Source of the DNA: Heloderma charlesbogerti
Lineage: Eukaryota; Chordata; Lepidosauria; Squamata; Helodermatidae
NCBI GenBank assembly: GCA_026122225.1
Contig: JANEZZ010001669.1
Location: 124,001 to 188,000, forward strand
DNA: 64,000 nucleotides
Reading direction: 5' to 3'
This document shows, piece by piece, positions 31,821-42,213 of this stretch; the first letter of the stretch is position 1, and every line of letters begins with the position of its first letter. The notes under the pieces are model-generated. The model was not told the DNA's origin, searched no databases, and was given only the letters and a program-made list of their open reading frames with translations. Both the position numbers and the translations under genes were made by a program.

Positions 31821-32572
31821 TAGTGCTGTGCCAAAAACATCATTTCCTCTATTTTGGGCATTTGGGAAGTGGGGGAAATGAAAATTCCAGCAAAAGAGGC
31901 TGGGAGAGGTGAAAATTTTGAATAACTTTCTTCTTGGGGAGGAGGACAAGATTTCAGCTTAACTTTTAAAGTGTAGGTGGTGGCTACAGGGTCTTCTTTT
32001 TATTTTTTATTTTTTTAAAAAAATCCCTGCACTGAGCCCAGGACTCTTCTCCAGCCCAGCAGTTCTTTCTGAACTCCCAGGAGACCACATGACCTCCGCC
32101 TCTCCAATAGATATTCAAGAAATGTTCCACGGCTGCAGAAGCTTCTTGCAAAACCCGAGCCATCGGGGATTTTAGAGTTTTAGAAGAATTCTGCTCTTCC
32201 TTGAAGCAACACAGAGCAAGCAAGATAAGCATTTTTCTAAAGCTCCAAAAGTCCCATTTGTTCTTTGCAAAGAGGCAAAGAAGGGTGTGGTCACGGGGTC
32301 TCATGGGAGTTCAAGAAGTGCTGCTGGGTTGGAGAATCGTGTCTGTAAAGAGTCTCGTGCTGGGGGCGTTTTTCGAGTAAAAAAAAGAAAAGGAAGATCC
32401 TTCAGCCACCTCCCAAACTTAAAAAGGTATGTGGAAACCCTGCCCCCCTCCCCAAGGAGGAAATTCTCTGAAATTCTCCCCCTACCTGCAAAAGTGGCAG
32501 AAAAAAACAATGTCTCTTTTGCAGGAAGAGAAAAAATTCCTGAAAACAGGGGACAGGGTTTGGCACAGCACT
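31821..32572. mobile_element. hAT-like element, 752 bp
   Basis: It starts TAGTGCTGTGCCAAA and ends TTTGGCACAGCACTA, perfect 15-bp inverted repeats. The flanks GGTTGACG (31813-31820) and GGTTGATG (32573-32580) match at 7 of 8 bases. The interior is palindrome-like near both ends (GGCATTTGGGAAGTGGGGG, CTCCCCCTACCTGCAAAA). It is non-coding. The termini resemble the TAGGGCTGTGCA ends of the elements at 11317 and 37387. Confidence 0.8.
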
Positions 32573-32580
32573 AGGTTGAT

Positions 32581-34194
32581 GAGGGAGGGGGATCCCCGTT
32601 GAATTAACATAAGAAATATTTGCACCCCAAATTCTCTCTCTCTCCTTCACCAACTGCATTACCGCCACCCATGTACCCATGGGAAAAGGTCACTTACATC
32701 TCCTGCTTTCTAGTCTGATTCGATTCCACAATTGCCTATTTGGCTCCCAGCACCCTCCCTCCTCCTGATTAAGAATCAGCCTCCCTCCTTCAGAAACAGA
32801 TCTGTGCCCAGGCGCTCTCCCCCCGCCCCGCCACCCCCTCTCATTCCTCCCCCAACCCCTGGATGTCTCCCAGGATTAACTAATTATCTGCCAGTCTGGT
32901 TCATGTTTTGCACATGTAACCACCTTTCTAATATTTCTGTAAATAAATGCATACTTCATCATTCTGAGACTCAGCTCTTGTCTTGTCAGTAATTTCCCAT
33001 TTTAGAAAAGGAGCCCAAGTCCCAGTGAAAGCGCTCATTCCCTATTCAGGTATTCCCCAAGTCCCAGTGAAGTGCTCATGCCCCATTCAGGCATTGCTAT
33101 TTTTGCTGCAGTGCACCAGACTCTAGGCTAAGGAACATATTACCCAGGTACATGTGTACTATTAAAACACATTAAAACATGATGCGCAATAACACCACCT
33201 TCTCAAAAACAATCCCAGACACACAGCATGTGATCCATCAAGCCCACCAAACATCTATGGCAGTCCCATCAGGGGTTCAGTAACCCTCCTGTCCTATCCT
33301 TTTGCCATCTGTCAGAGACTGAGAAACCAGAATGCTTACTGAGCCTCTGTTGGGTTGCTATATATGGCTGGTGGGCAGTGTTCAATTTGGAGGGTCATAA
33401 AGTTGTGCAGGCCAATTGTAAAACTCTGTGTGCAATAAAATGCTATGAAAAGGACGAGGATTTTAAAAATGAAGAAATCAGTAGGACCGCATGGGTTAGT
33501 AGCATCAGTGCTTTCATTGCATTCCCCCCACCCTTTCCCCAGTGCAGACTTTAAATCTGGATTCAGAAGCCAGAAAGATACTTTACAAATTAGTGTTACC
33601 TTGATTATTTTCAAACTTCAGAAGAGTGTCTACAGAACAGCAGGGTTCCATTATCATTTCTCCAGAGCTGTTCCTCGGTGCACCCTCCACTAATTTTTCT
33701 TTAGATTTTCTGGGGAAATGTTTTTCGTTCTCGGAAATTGGATTGGATGGAAATTGTGGGATGAAAAAGTAAAGTGGGCTTATTAAAATGCCGCCGGCAT
33801 CTCATGGATTTATTTATTTATTTTAAATAAAGTACATTTGGAAAGACTTCAAAACATATTATACTTTGCATTAGCCTCATCTTCCTTTTAATTTAAAGTT
33901 ACATACTGTGATGTTAACATTTATTTGTATAGGAAACCTGCAGTGCATAAAAGTAAAAAAATAAAAAATAAATTAGGAATGATTGTATTGGTAAATCTGG
34001 GGTCAGAAAAGCATTGAGTGTCCTTTTGGACAGATCTAAGGGCTGCCTGGGGAAATGGTCATTTTGAATCAATGTGAGAAGGGTTATGGAAGGCACTGTT
34101 TGCTGCTCTGGGCCACTGCATCAGGGCAGTGGGGACAGAGCAAGTTGGGGTGTTCTCCTGTGATTGAAGGCCAAGCTACATATTGTGTTAAAAC
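32581..34194. other. Unassigned sequence
   Basis: A pyrimidine-rich stretch lies at 32740-32870. A phrase CCCAAGTCCCAGTGAAGCG-like unit occurs twice (33015 and 33058), a small local duplication. No gene is supported. Confidence 0.4.
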
Positions 34195-34433
34195 ATAGTG
34201 TGGTGTAGTGGCAAGAGTGTTGGACTAGGAGCTGGGAGATCCGGGTTCTAGTCCCCACTTGTCCATGGAAGCTCACTGGGTGACTTTGGGCCAGTTACAC
34301 ACTCTCAGCCCAACCCACCTCACAGGGTTGTTGTTGTGAGGATAAAATGGAGAGGAGGAGGATAATGTAAGCCGCCTTGGGTTCCTTGCAAGAGGAAAAA
34401 AGGTGGGGTATAAATGTAATAAATAAATAAATA
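34195..34433 (+). mobile_element. CORE/MIR-like tRNA SINE
   Basis: tRNA-like head: TGGTGTAGTGGCAAGAGTG (box A region) and GGGTTCTAGTCCCC (box B region, about 34243). The core holds GAAGCTCACTGGGTGACTTT and AACCCACCTCACAGGG. The tail is GGGGTATAAATG with (TAAA)n, then a (GT)n run at 34440-34463. It is the best kept copy of the family here. Confidence 0.85.
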
Positions 34434-34493
34434 GTCTGGCTGTGTGTGTGTGTGTGTGTGTGTTTGTTACTTTAAATAACAAATACAGGATTT

Positions 34494-35163
34494 AGGGTGG
34501 CCACTTACACATTGCCAAAAAAGAGGAAATGCATCACCATAAGCAGAGGACAAAAGAGGACACCAATTTGAAGATGCTAAAGTATATGTATAAATGCAAA
34601 TTTAGAAATAAAAACTATAAATAGCAATACAATACATCTCTCACCATGGTGAGGAAGACTGGCCAGGTGATGTGTGTACCCGCTACGTCTGCTGTCCAGG
34701 TGCTACCTGTGAATGGTCAACTTCAAGGCCTGTGCTGCTTTCTCTCCATATGGTTCTTCAGCTTGAAATCAGGTTTGGACTGGACTTGTTTTCAAAAAGA
34801 TATCACCTTCAAATAGAGGACTGCCCTTTGACAGCTCATCAAACACAGAATCCTAACATAGTTCTTTATAGGTCACCTGGTATGCAGGATTAGGACTGCT
34901 GGTGGAGATTTTTTTTTAACTCTTTCTCCACAGCCCATTGAAAATCCCCCCCCCCATAGCTGGTGTGTGTGTCAGGAGGGAAGTGACCCAACTTTTGTTG
35001 GGATCATGGCACAGAGACCATGTCTTGGTCCTGGTCCTGGTCCTGGTCCAGGGAGGGAGGGAGGGTAGCAGCTGCTATTTACAAATTTAAAAAAATAAAC
35101 TCACAGGGCCAAACTATGCATTTAATGTAAATTTAGCTCTAAGGATGTTGGGTAGGAAGACTC
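34494..35163. repeat. Unnamed dispersed repeat and simple tracts
   Basis: 34685-34880 is the unbroken copy of the repeat at 29450-29790. GGGTGGCCACTTACACATT at 34496 resembles GTGACCACTTCCACAT at 28600. (CTGGTC)n lies at 35025-35050. Confidence 0.45.
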
Positions 35164-35457
35164 ATGCCCCTTCTGGAGGCATCCTCCTTAGAGGAAGAGC
35201 GAGAGCTCCAGGAAACCAAGAGCACCCCAGATGAGTTGCTGTCACCAGACCAGGAGGAGCCTGTGCCCTCAGGGGAGATAGCTGCAGGTCCGTCCCTGTC
35301 AGAGGGAGGGGACTCTGCCTCTGAGGCAGAATCTGAGCAACCCCCTGACCCCCAGAAGCATCATTACCTCAAGCAACAGGCCAGTAGGGCTCCCATGAGA
35401 AGGAGTGCTCACTTGCAAAGAAGGACTTCTCAGAAGAAAGTGACTCCTTATGAGTAG
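35164..35457 (+). CDS. Acidic ORF of unknown origin, 97 codons
   Basis: The protein is strongly acidic in its first two thirds (SLEEERELQE, PDQEEPVPSG, SASEAESEQ) and basic at the end (RAPMRRSAHLQRRTSQKK). An acidic-then-basic layout with RRSA-LQRR occurs in proteins of some reptilian retroelements, but I see no zinc knuckle, protease or polymerase motif next to it. A TATA-like GATAAAAG follows at about 35522. It could be a piece of a retroelement or chance. The base composition is similar to the flanks. I cannot name it. Confidence 0.3.
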   Translation: MPLLEASSLEEERELQETKSTPDELLSPDQEEPVPSGEIAAGPSLSEGGDSASEAESEQPPDPQKHHYLKQQASRAPMRRSAHLQRRTSQKKVTPYE

Positions 35458-35689
35458 GGCTCTAGGCAGAGAGCTCTAATGTACTGCAGCTGAGCCCTGG
35501 GTGGGGCTTGGCAGACTCTGGTGATAAAAGCCTGCAGAGTCTGCCTAGCTGGTGCTGGAAGCAATGTTGTTGTTTTAGTTCTAATATCGGCAACCTTGCC
35601 CTGTGATTGATGTTTTGTGCTCCTTATCCTCTGGCTGGGATTCAACAGGCTCCAGCTGCTGGCAGCCAGCACCACCAGGTCCTGTGTGG

Positions 35690-36500
35690 CCAGCCTTGTT
35701 GGCAGCATGTGCACAGCCCTTACCACTAGTGGTGGCAATATAGCACATTTGGGGGTGAGCCCCCAAAGGACCTGAGCTACAAGTTTCTGGAAGGTGAGAC
35801 CTACTTCTTCCAGAAGCTTGTGTTTCTGCTTGTTTGGGGGATTATCCCTAGAAGGGCTATATTGCTGCTGCCAATGGTAGGGGCTGTGTGCATGCTGCTG
35901 CTGCCAACGCTGTCGGTTCCTACCCTGGACTCCTGCTGGACTCTGCTTCTGGACTGTATAATGTATCTGGCTACCTAACTGTGTGTTGACCTCTGCCTGC
36001 TATCTCGACCACTCTGACCGTAGCCTGAACCCCACTTGTCTGAAAAGTGTGTACTTGAATATTTGCCTGTTTTGTCACTTTGCTTTTTGGTCAGCCCCTT
36101 CATTCCGGGTCTGCTGCAGCCAGTGCAGGACAGCAAGGCTGAGAAAGGCCTGAGGCCCATGGGATGAACAAACAGCAGTTGTGGATGCTTTGTGCCTGGT
36201 GCATCCTGCCATGGTGCTGCAGTGGGTTGGATGCAGTCTTGGGTTGGATGCAGACTTAGGTGCGTGCGACTGGGCTGCCAGAAGCAGAATTCCCTGTCCC
36301 CTCTTTCCCACAGCAGCCCCTCAAAATGCTCCACATGGGGCAGGGCCCCTGCTGAATGGGTTAGGCTGTGGTGCAGGCAAAGACACCTTCTGTGAGTGGA
36401 GCTCTGCCCAATGAAGGTGCCTCTGCCCGATTGTTGGGATCCCCCTTCTGCTGCACCACAGCTGCTACATTCAGCAGAGCCCCCATTCCCTTGTGTACCA
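35690..36500. repeat. Two foldback repeats
   Basis: 35690-35915 contains TGTGCACAGCCCTTACCACT on the left and TGGTAGGGGCTGTGTGCATG on the right, arms around TTTCTGGAAGG/CTTCCAGAAG. The same family is at 48702-48975. 36335-36495 contains GGGGCAGGGCCCCTGCTGAA and GGCTGTGGTGCAGG facing CTGCTGCACCACAGCTGC and TTCAGCAGAGCCCCC. Open frames in this GC-rich stretch are shadows of the palindromes. Confidence 0.6.
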
Positions 36501-37378
36501 ATTTCAGGGGACTGGAGGGGCTGCCATGGGGAGAATGGAGTGGGGAAGTCCACTTCCACTAGCCCCACTGATTATCATTATTTTATTATTTATTAATCAT
36601 AAAACTAACTTAACTAACCTAAGAATTAAATAACTAATGGGACTTAACTAACCTAAGAATTATTATCCCTATGTAGCAGATGGGGATTGAGGCTAAGAGA
36701 AAGCCTGTGTGGTTTGCTAATGCCAACTAATGGGCTCATGGCAGAGGCATGATTCAAATCAGGGACTTCCTGATTCCTGGCTCAGGCTGTGGTTCTATAC
36801 CCATTTACCTCATAGTAAGCTCCCACTGAATGCAGTGGGACTGACCTCTCTAATAGACATGTGTAGAACTAAACCACCAGCCTCTTATTCCCTCCACTAC
36901 ACCAACATCTCTCGGATGGATGCCTTTGAAGGTCGCCTCAAGCTCTGTGAGGGTTCCAGATAAACAAGGCCACCACAGAACAAACAAATTTTGAAACACT
37001 TTTGCTTCCAGGTACAGGAAATGACAAATCTGAGTGTGAAACTTGTATAATATTACTTGCAGGCATGGAATTGATTGGTTAATGAGATGATATCCATTCT
37101 TTCTTTTCCCCCTGCGCACCATATCAAACCTTGGTATGTCACTTCTCTAGGCAAGATATAAATACTGGGTGAGGCTCCCTGCGTGTGGAGATGTTCCATG
37201 CCCACCTTGATACTGTTGACCCCTAGTTGCTGAGCATGTCCCAGACATCCTATCTTCCTGAGCACAATCAGTGTGCTGTGGTTGCTCATTTATTGGGGGG
37301 GGGGACTGAGATGTCTTTGCAAGAGGGTTCAGGAAGACATTGCCTTTTTCTCAATGTTCTCCCCACCCCGATCACAGC
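36501..37378. other. Unassigned sequence
   Basis: AACTAACTTAACTAACCTAA near 36604 and its repeat near 36645 (GACTTAACTAACCTAAG) form a short local duplication. No gene is supported. Confidence 0.4.
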
Positions 37379-37540
37379 ACAAATGTTAGGGCTGTGCACG
37401 GACCCCCCGATCCAGTTTGGATGCCAATTTGGACCTTCTGAATAGACCCTAATTTGCTTTAGACCTAATCTGATTTGGATTCGGATCTGAAGCGAGAGTC
37501 TGATATCCGAATTATTCAGATGTTATTTGACTTGCATTGG

Positions 37541-37840
37541 AAAACAGAAACGACCATAACTTTTTCAGTTTTTATGATAAATACATGAAATACCCAGCAG
37601 CCCCTATGGAGGTGATTGAACCTGCCTAATTTCAGAAAGTTTGGTCCAGTCGTTTTTGTGCTAGGTGAAGGTAACATTTGCATTTTTCAACAAAAACTCT
37701 GAAAGCAAAGAGCTATAACTTTTCACTGTTTCTACAGAAGTGCATGAAATTTAGCCTCCTGGCAGCCCCAGTGTAATTGACTGAAACCACCAAATTTCAG
37801 AAAGTTTGGCCCAGTAGTTTTTTGTGCTAGGCACAGGTAA
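37541..37840. repeat. Imperfect tandem duplication, about 145 bp
   Basis: 37541-37675 and 37690-37840 share CATAACTTTTTC/CTATAACTTTTC, ATACATGAAAT/GTGCATGAAAT, GCAGCCCC, TTTCAGAAAGTTTGG and TTTTTGTGCTAGG in order. It lies just inside the left end of the large hAT-like element, where transposase-binding repeats are expected. Confidence 0.75.
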
Positions 37841-38285
37841 AATGTGCTGTTTCTCAGAAACTCAAACCAAAGATCATAAAGGGATAATCAGAGAAGTTAG
37901 GTGTTTAAGTGGTGATTAGGAGGAGGTCACCATCCCTAATCTCTGCTGTAGGTTTCCTTGAAGTGCAAAATATAGCCCCTCTCCCCTAGTAGTTTCCTAT
38001 TCAGCTTCACACTGGATGACCTCAGGCTCTTCTCATAAACCCCCCTTTGGCTGAACTGAATACACATTACCTGGGAAAACAGTACTGGCGGCGGAGGAGA
38101 GGCAGCTATGGGCATGGGCACTGTGCGGGTGCTGGCACAAGGCTGGTCTCCACGCTCCGCTGCCCTAGACCAGGACGCACTATCCGGACTGGGGGCAAGC
38201 CAGCCTGGCTACGGGTGCTGCTGGTCCCACCAGCACCTTGCCCACCTCCGCCCCTGCCAAGACCCCTTAGGTGCCTCATATTGGG

Positions 38286-38430
38286 CTTGCTTTGCCCCAC
38301 AGTTCACAAACAAACGCGTAGTGCTCTGCCCACTATATATTATGTATTGTATAACATATATCACAAATGCGTAGTGCTTTGGCCACTATATATTGTATGG
38401 ACTCCGGTGTAGTGCTTTGCCCCACAGTAT
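38286..38430 (+). promoter_or_regulatory. Triple direct repeat with TATA-like boxes
   Basis: GCGTAGTGCTCTGCCCACTA (38316), GCGTAGTGCTTTGGCCACTA (38369) and GTGTAGTGCTTTGCCCCACA (38407) are spaced about 53 and 38 bp apart; the first two run into TATATAT. A related GCTTTGCCCCACAGT occurs at 38289. They lie about 0.9-1.0 kb upstream of the trihelix ORF and could be promoter or transposase-binding repeats; neither role is shown. Confidence 0.45.
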
Positions 38431-39311
38431 TTGGCCACAAGCGCGCGCACACAAGCAAAAGCAAAGGATACAGAAAGAGAAGCTACCTATAAGCTAAGCG
38501 GGGGGTGGGGAGAGAGGGGGAAGGGAAGGAGTACAGTATGAATCCTAACAAAAGAGAAAAGGGTTGTTGTTTTTTCTTTGATTGTTTGTTTTGAAAGGTA
38601 AGAGTTGAAATGGGGAGGGAAGGAATACAGGAACTGAGAAGGGAGGGGAGCCAAAGAATAAGGCAAGGAAATTACTCTGTTGTGGTTTTTTGTTTTATAG
38701 TAAAGAATCTAGAAAAGAAAGATAGGGAAGACTAATAGGAATCACTGAGTTGAGAAGGGCTGGGTGGGAAGGAAGAAGAATGACAAATGAAGCTGCAGTA
38801 GAATACACACACCACACAGATCTCTGTTCTCTTAGCTGGCAGCAACAGACTCTCTCTCACAGCGAAATGAAAGCAGGCAGATCTGTTATATACAGAATTC
38901 CCACCAGCACCAGAGACTGCTGGGCTAAGTTCAGCCCTAATCTGGCAACTAGAGTTGCCATTTGGCAAGGCTCCCTCCTCCTCCTCCCCTCCCCTCCCTG
39001 ATCTTTCACAAGTCGAAGTCGATACATTTTACAGACAGGCTGCCTAGGCTTCAGGATAGCTCCGAATCTCCGAGGCACACTGGCCCAATCTACATTGCGC
39101 CCGCCACCGCGCCGAATTCGGTGTACCGTCGGGTTAAACGCTCTTGCATTTTTATGCGATTATCCTCACTCGCCCATTTTCTCCGCTCCACTCCCTCCTC
39201 CACTCGGAGCTTCGGAGCTTCGTCAACAGGTGGCGCTGCGAGGAAATAGGGGAGGCGGAACGCTCTATGGTCTTGTCAAAACTGCCCCGCTGTCATTCTC
39301 CTGCCAGTGAA

Positions 39312-39722
39312 ATGGTGCCCAGGCAGCTCGCGTATTGGCAGGAGAGGGAGGTTGAGCTGATGCTCCAGATGCTGCCCCAGGGCCACCACGCCGAGATGGT
39401 CATGAGGAGCTCGACCAGGGGGAACGAGGCGGTCTACAGGGCAGTAGCGAGGGGGCTCTCACAGGCGGGGTTCCCTTGCTCTGCCCTGAAGGCCCGCACT
39501 GAGTTCAAGGCCCTGAAGGCCCAGTTCTTTGAGGCCCTGGAGCAGCACTCTGGGACGCCTCCCCCTGCGGCTCAGCCTCCCCACGAGAGGGAGATGCGCG
39601 CCTTGTGGGTGCGTGCCGGGCAGCCGAGCCCGCCGATAGGCGCAGTGCAGGTCAGCCATGGGGTGTCTCCACTACTGTGTCTTCGGTGCTGTGCCTGTGG
39701 AGTGTTGCGTGGTGGTGTCTGA
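39312..39722 (+). CDS. Trihelix (Myb/SANT-like) DNA-binding protein, first exon
   Basis: From ATG 39312 (G at -3, G at +4) the protein reads WQEREVELMLQ, then RSSTRGNEAVYRAVARGL, SQAGFPCSALKARTEFKALK and FFEAL: three predicted helices with the spaced W, A, G-F and K-LK-F pattern of the trihelix/Myb_DNA-bind_4 fold (residues about 8-78). A proline-rich stretch follows (TPPPAAQPP). The frame is open to 39722, but CAG|GTCAGC at 39650/39651 is a good splice donor in frame, so the exon probably ends there. Possible acceptors lie at about 40293 and 40348 (CCAG), 40820 (TGCAG) and 41064 (TTTTTTTCAG). Proteins of this kind are known partners of PIF/Harbinger transposases and also occur as host genes; here the gene sits within hAT-type ends. 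The exon structure is inferred. Confidence 0.65.
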   Translation: MVPRQLAYWQEREVELMLQMLPQGHHAEMVMRSSTRGNEAVYRAVARGLSQAGFPCSALKARTEFKALKAQFFEALEQHSGTPPPAAQPPHEREMRALWVRAGQPSPPIGAVQVSHGVSPLLCLRCCACGVLRGGV

Positions 39723-40292
39723 GGTGGGGCTGGGGGTGGACCTCCCAGGGGGAGGGCTGGCAAGGGGCCTAAGCAGGGAGATGATGCCTGGGGTTAAGCC
39801 CCGCTGGCGACTCTGGCCATGCATGGTGCTGGTAGGCCCCCCCTTGCCCACGCTGAACATGCAGCACACCCCAATACGCAGCAGCCCGAATGGGGCCCCC
39901 GACTGCGCTGTCCCCGCTGGGGGGGGTGCTTTGCCTGGGGTGGCCCAAGAAGGCGGTGGGCGGGTGATGGGGTGTGGCCTGGGCATGCAAGGACAATACC
40001 TGGGATTGCCCCTCTCAAGGGCCCCTCTGGACAGGGGCACAGCACTCCTCACCTCAGTGCCACATTTCTGGGCAGCTGTGGCAGCACAAGCCAAGGAAAC
40101 TGCGCACTCAAGCATGGTGGTGCACCAACGCCCTTGCACGCACGTTTCCCCAAGCGTGCGCCTGTGGGGCGACTGGTGGGGAGATTGTCGTGTGGCGGGT
40201 GGGAATGCCACCAGGCCTGGGCATGAGCTCGGTTGGGGCACCCCCCCCAACCCTTTGGGCCACCCTTGTCCTTAGCGCAAAACTCTCTTTTC

Positions 40293-41234
40293 CAGCACTG
40301 CAGAGAGCGCTGGCCGGGCAGCAAGTAACACCGTCAGCAGCTCCAGGGGGGGTCAGTGCCATCCTCCTCCGGCGACGGAGGTGGATCTGGGGCTGGGAGC
40401 CAACCCACCCCTGTGGTGGCCACCATGGGACAGGTCACGCCCAGGAGGAGGACCGCAAGTGAGCCTAGAAAGAGCATGGTGGAGGCCCTTCCCAGCATGT
40501 CCTTGTCCTGGGGACACCACTCCTGTAGCCGCACATGGCCCCTGATGGGCCATGGACAGTGGGATTTCGATGTAGGAACAGCCAGCTGTCCGGGAGCAGC
40601 CTATTGCCCCACAGCGAGGGAATGAGCGGAAAAGGTGAGCGGGTTCCTGGCCTGCCACAGGGCAAGCACTCCTCCCTGTGGGGAGCCCTACACTTTCTCC
40701 CCGCTCCGCTCACACACCCAATTTCTCCCAGAGTGGCCCACCAGCATGCAATCACCCCCTCCACGGGCATCCCATCACTGGGGTTGCGCTGACACAACTT
40801 CCCCTTCCACCAATGCAGGTGCAGCCATGCCGGGGATGTCAAGGCAGCCCGCCCAAGGCTCGGTGGGGCCCACTGTCACAGGGCCCAGCGAAGCATCTTC
40901 AGGGCAGGCAGAGACAAGCACCGCTGTCCTCGGAGCTGTCATCCACCTGGAGGGCTCCGTGAAGAAGACCAGTGAGTATCTAAGGCTGGTGGCTTCCATG
41001 TGTGGGCAACACGCAGGCTGTTATTTGTGGGGGCCCTGATCGGGATCTTTCCCTTTTTTTCAGGGGGAAGATGAAGAAGCGGCTGTCACGCCTTCAGAGG
41101 GAGGCCCAGGAAAAAAAGACCTGTCGGGAGCAGGCTTGGGGGAGGGGGGGAGCGTTAAGCTGGGGTCTATTGCACCAGGGGGGCCACTTTGTAAATAGCA
41201 CTTATAAATAAAACAAGCAAGCACTTAAATAAAT
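40293..41234 (+). other. Candidate downstream exons and poly(A) signals of the trihelix gene
   Basis: After CTCCAG at about 40348 an open frame reads PSSSGDGGGSGAGSQPTPVV and RRRTASEPRK, a low-complexity Ser/Gly tail. A third segment starts after TGCAG at about 40820 and ends at CCA|GTGAGT (40970), a strong donor. A fourth follows TTTTTTTCAG (41064) and is rich in acidic or basic residues depending on frame (GEDEEAAVTPSEGG or KMKKRLSRLQRE). AATAAA occurs at 41207 and 41229. The join phases could not be made consistent by eye, so this is a tentative model. Confidence 0.4.
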
Positions 41235-41883
41235 TTTTAACATAAAGCTGTCTTTGTGGTGCCACATTGCTCTCATAAGTAACACAACTTGTGGGAGAGA
41301 CTTGTTTGGTTTCTAAAGAGCTTTACTATGGGGATGACGGGGAATACACAGGGGAGATAGTTACTTGAGTGTGGTCCTGCACAGCAGTGTGGGGCACTTC
41401 TGTTTGGGCGCTCAAGTTTTGCTGTGCCCTCTTTCCAGCGCACAGCCAAAATCTAGCCAGCTCAAGACAGGTTCCGTCATGGCATCCCCCTGAACCGCAA
41501 AGAGAATATGATAACAACATGGGGGCAAAACATAGCATGGGGGAAACAACATTTGGAGACCGTACCATGGCTCACCCGCTGTGGTGGTCACATGTGGAAC
41601 TTGGGGGGTGCCCTGAACAGAGGAGGGAAGCAGGGAACTTTCATGGGGAGTCCCTCATGGGGAGAATTGCCTTGGGCGCTTGTGCAACCACGCGGACCTC
41701 ATCCGAGCACCCACAACACACCTTGGCGTGGATGACTGGGGGGAAGGAGCCCCCGCTTGAACCTGGGAGGGAGTCCCCATGGTGGCCAAGCCTGGTCTCA
41801 TTGGGCTCCTCTCACGTTCCTGGGAGTTGTGGTGTCCCCGAGTGTGCAATCAGGGGGCTGGTCCCTGATGTTCCTGGGTATGC

Positions 41884-42213
41884 CTACACCGTGCAACCTC
41901 CCCCCCCCCCGGGGGGGAGAGAAGCTTCCCGCCCTGAGCACTGATCGGGCATCTTTGCCAGCATTGCCCAGAGAATGTCCCTATGGGCATCTACAGAGGC
42001 GATGAGTGCCCTCCTATCCCTGCTCGCAGCCTCCTTGTCCAGAGCAGATCTTCTTACGTACTCCCTAAACACCACCGTGTCCCCCTCCATGACCGCGAGG
42101 ACGCGCTCATTCTCCTCCGTGGCATGACGCATGATGCATTCCACGATGTTGTTGGCCGCTCTATGGCTCCTTCTATTTCTTATTTGTGACAGGCGCGTAG
42201 CGGGGGATAACAT
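41884..42213 (-). CDS. Charged helical ORF, antisense within the hAT-like element
   Basis: The protein of 109 codons contains RNRRSHRAANNIVECIMR, HATEENERVLAVMEGDTVV, RRSALDKEAASRDRRALI and DAHRDILWAMLAKM: highly charged, predicted all-helical, with coiled-coil-like spacing. This resembles the C-terminal halves of transposon-borne Myb/SANT-like proteins more than any transposase. It ends in a Gly-rich run caused by a C/G homopolymer at about 41900-41920 that may be a frameshift site. It converges on the plus-strand gene. Upstream on the minus strand, AACAG|GTAGGC (about 42222) is a possible donor. Identity is inferred from composition only. Confidence 0.45.
   Translation of the reverse strand: MLSPATRLSQIRNRRSHRAANNIVECIMRHATEENERVLAVMEGDTVVFREYVRRSALDKEAASRDRRALIASVDAHRDILWAMLAKMPDQCSGREASLPPGGGGGCTV

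Noticed and set aside
35975..36568. 197-codon minus-strand ORF
   Set aside because: It lies across GC-rich foldback repeats and has no recognisable domain or splice context.
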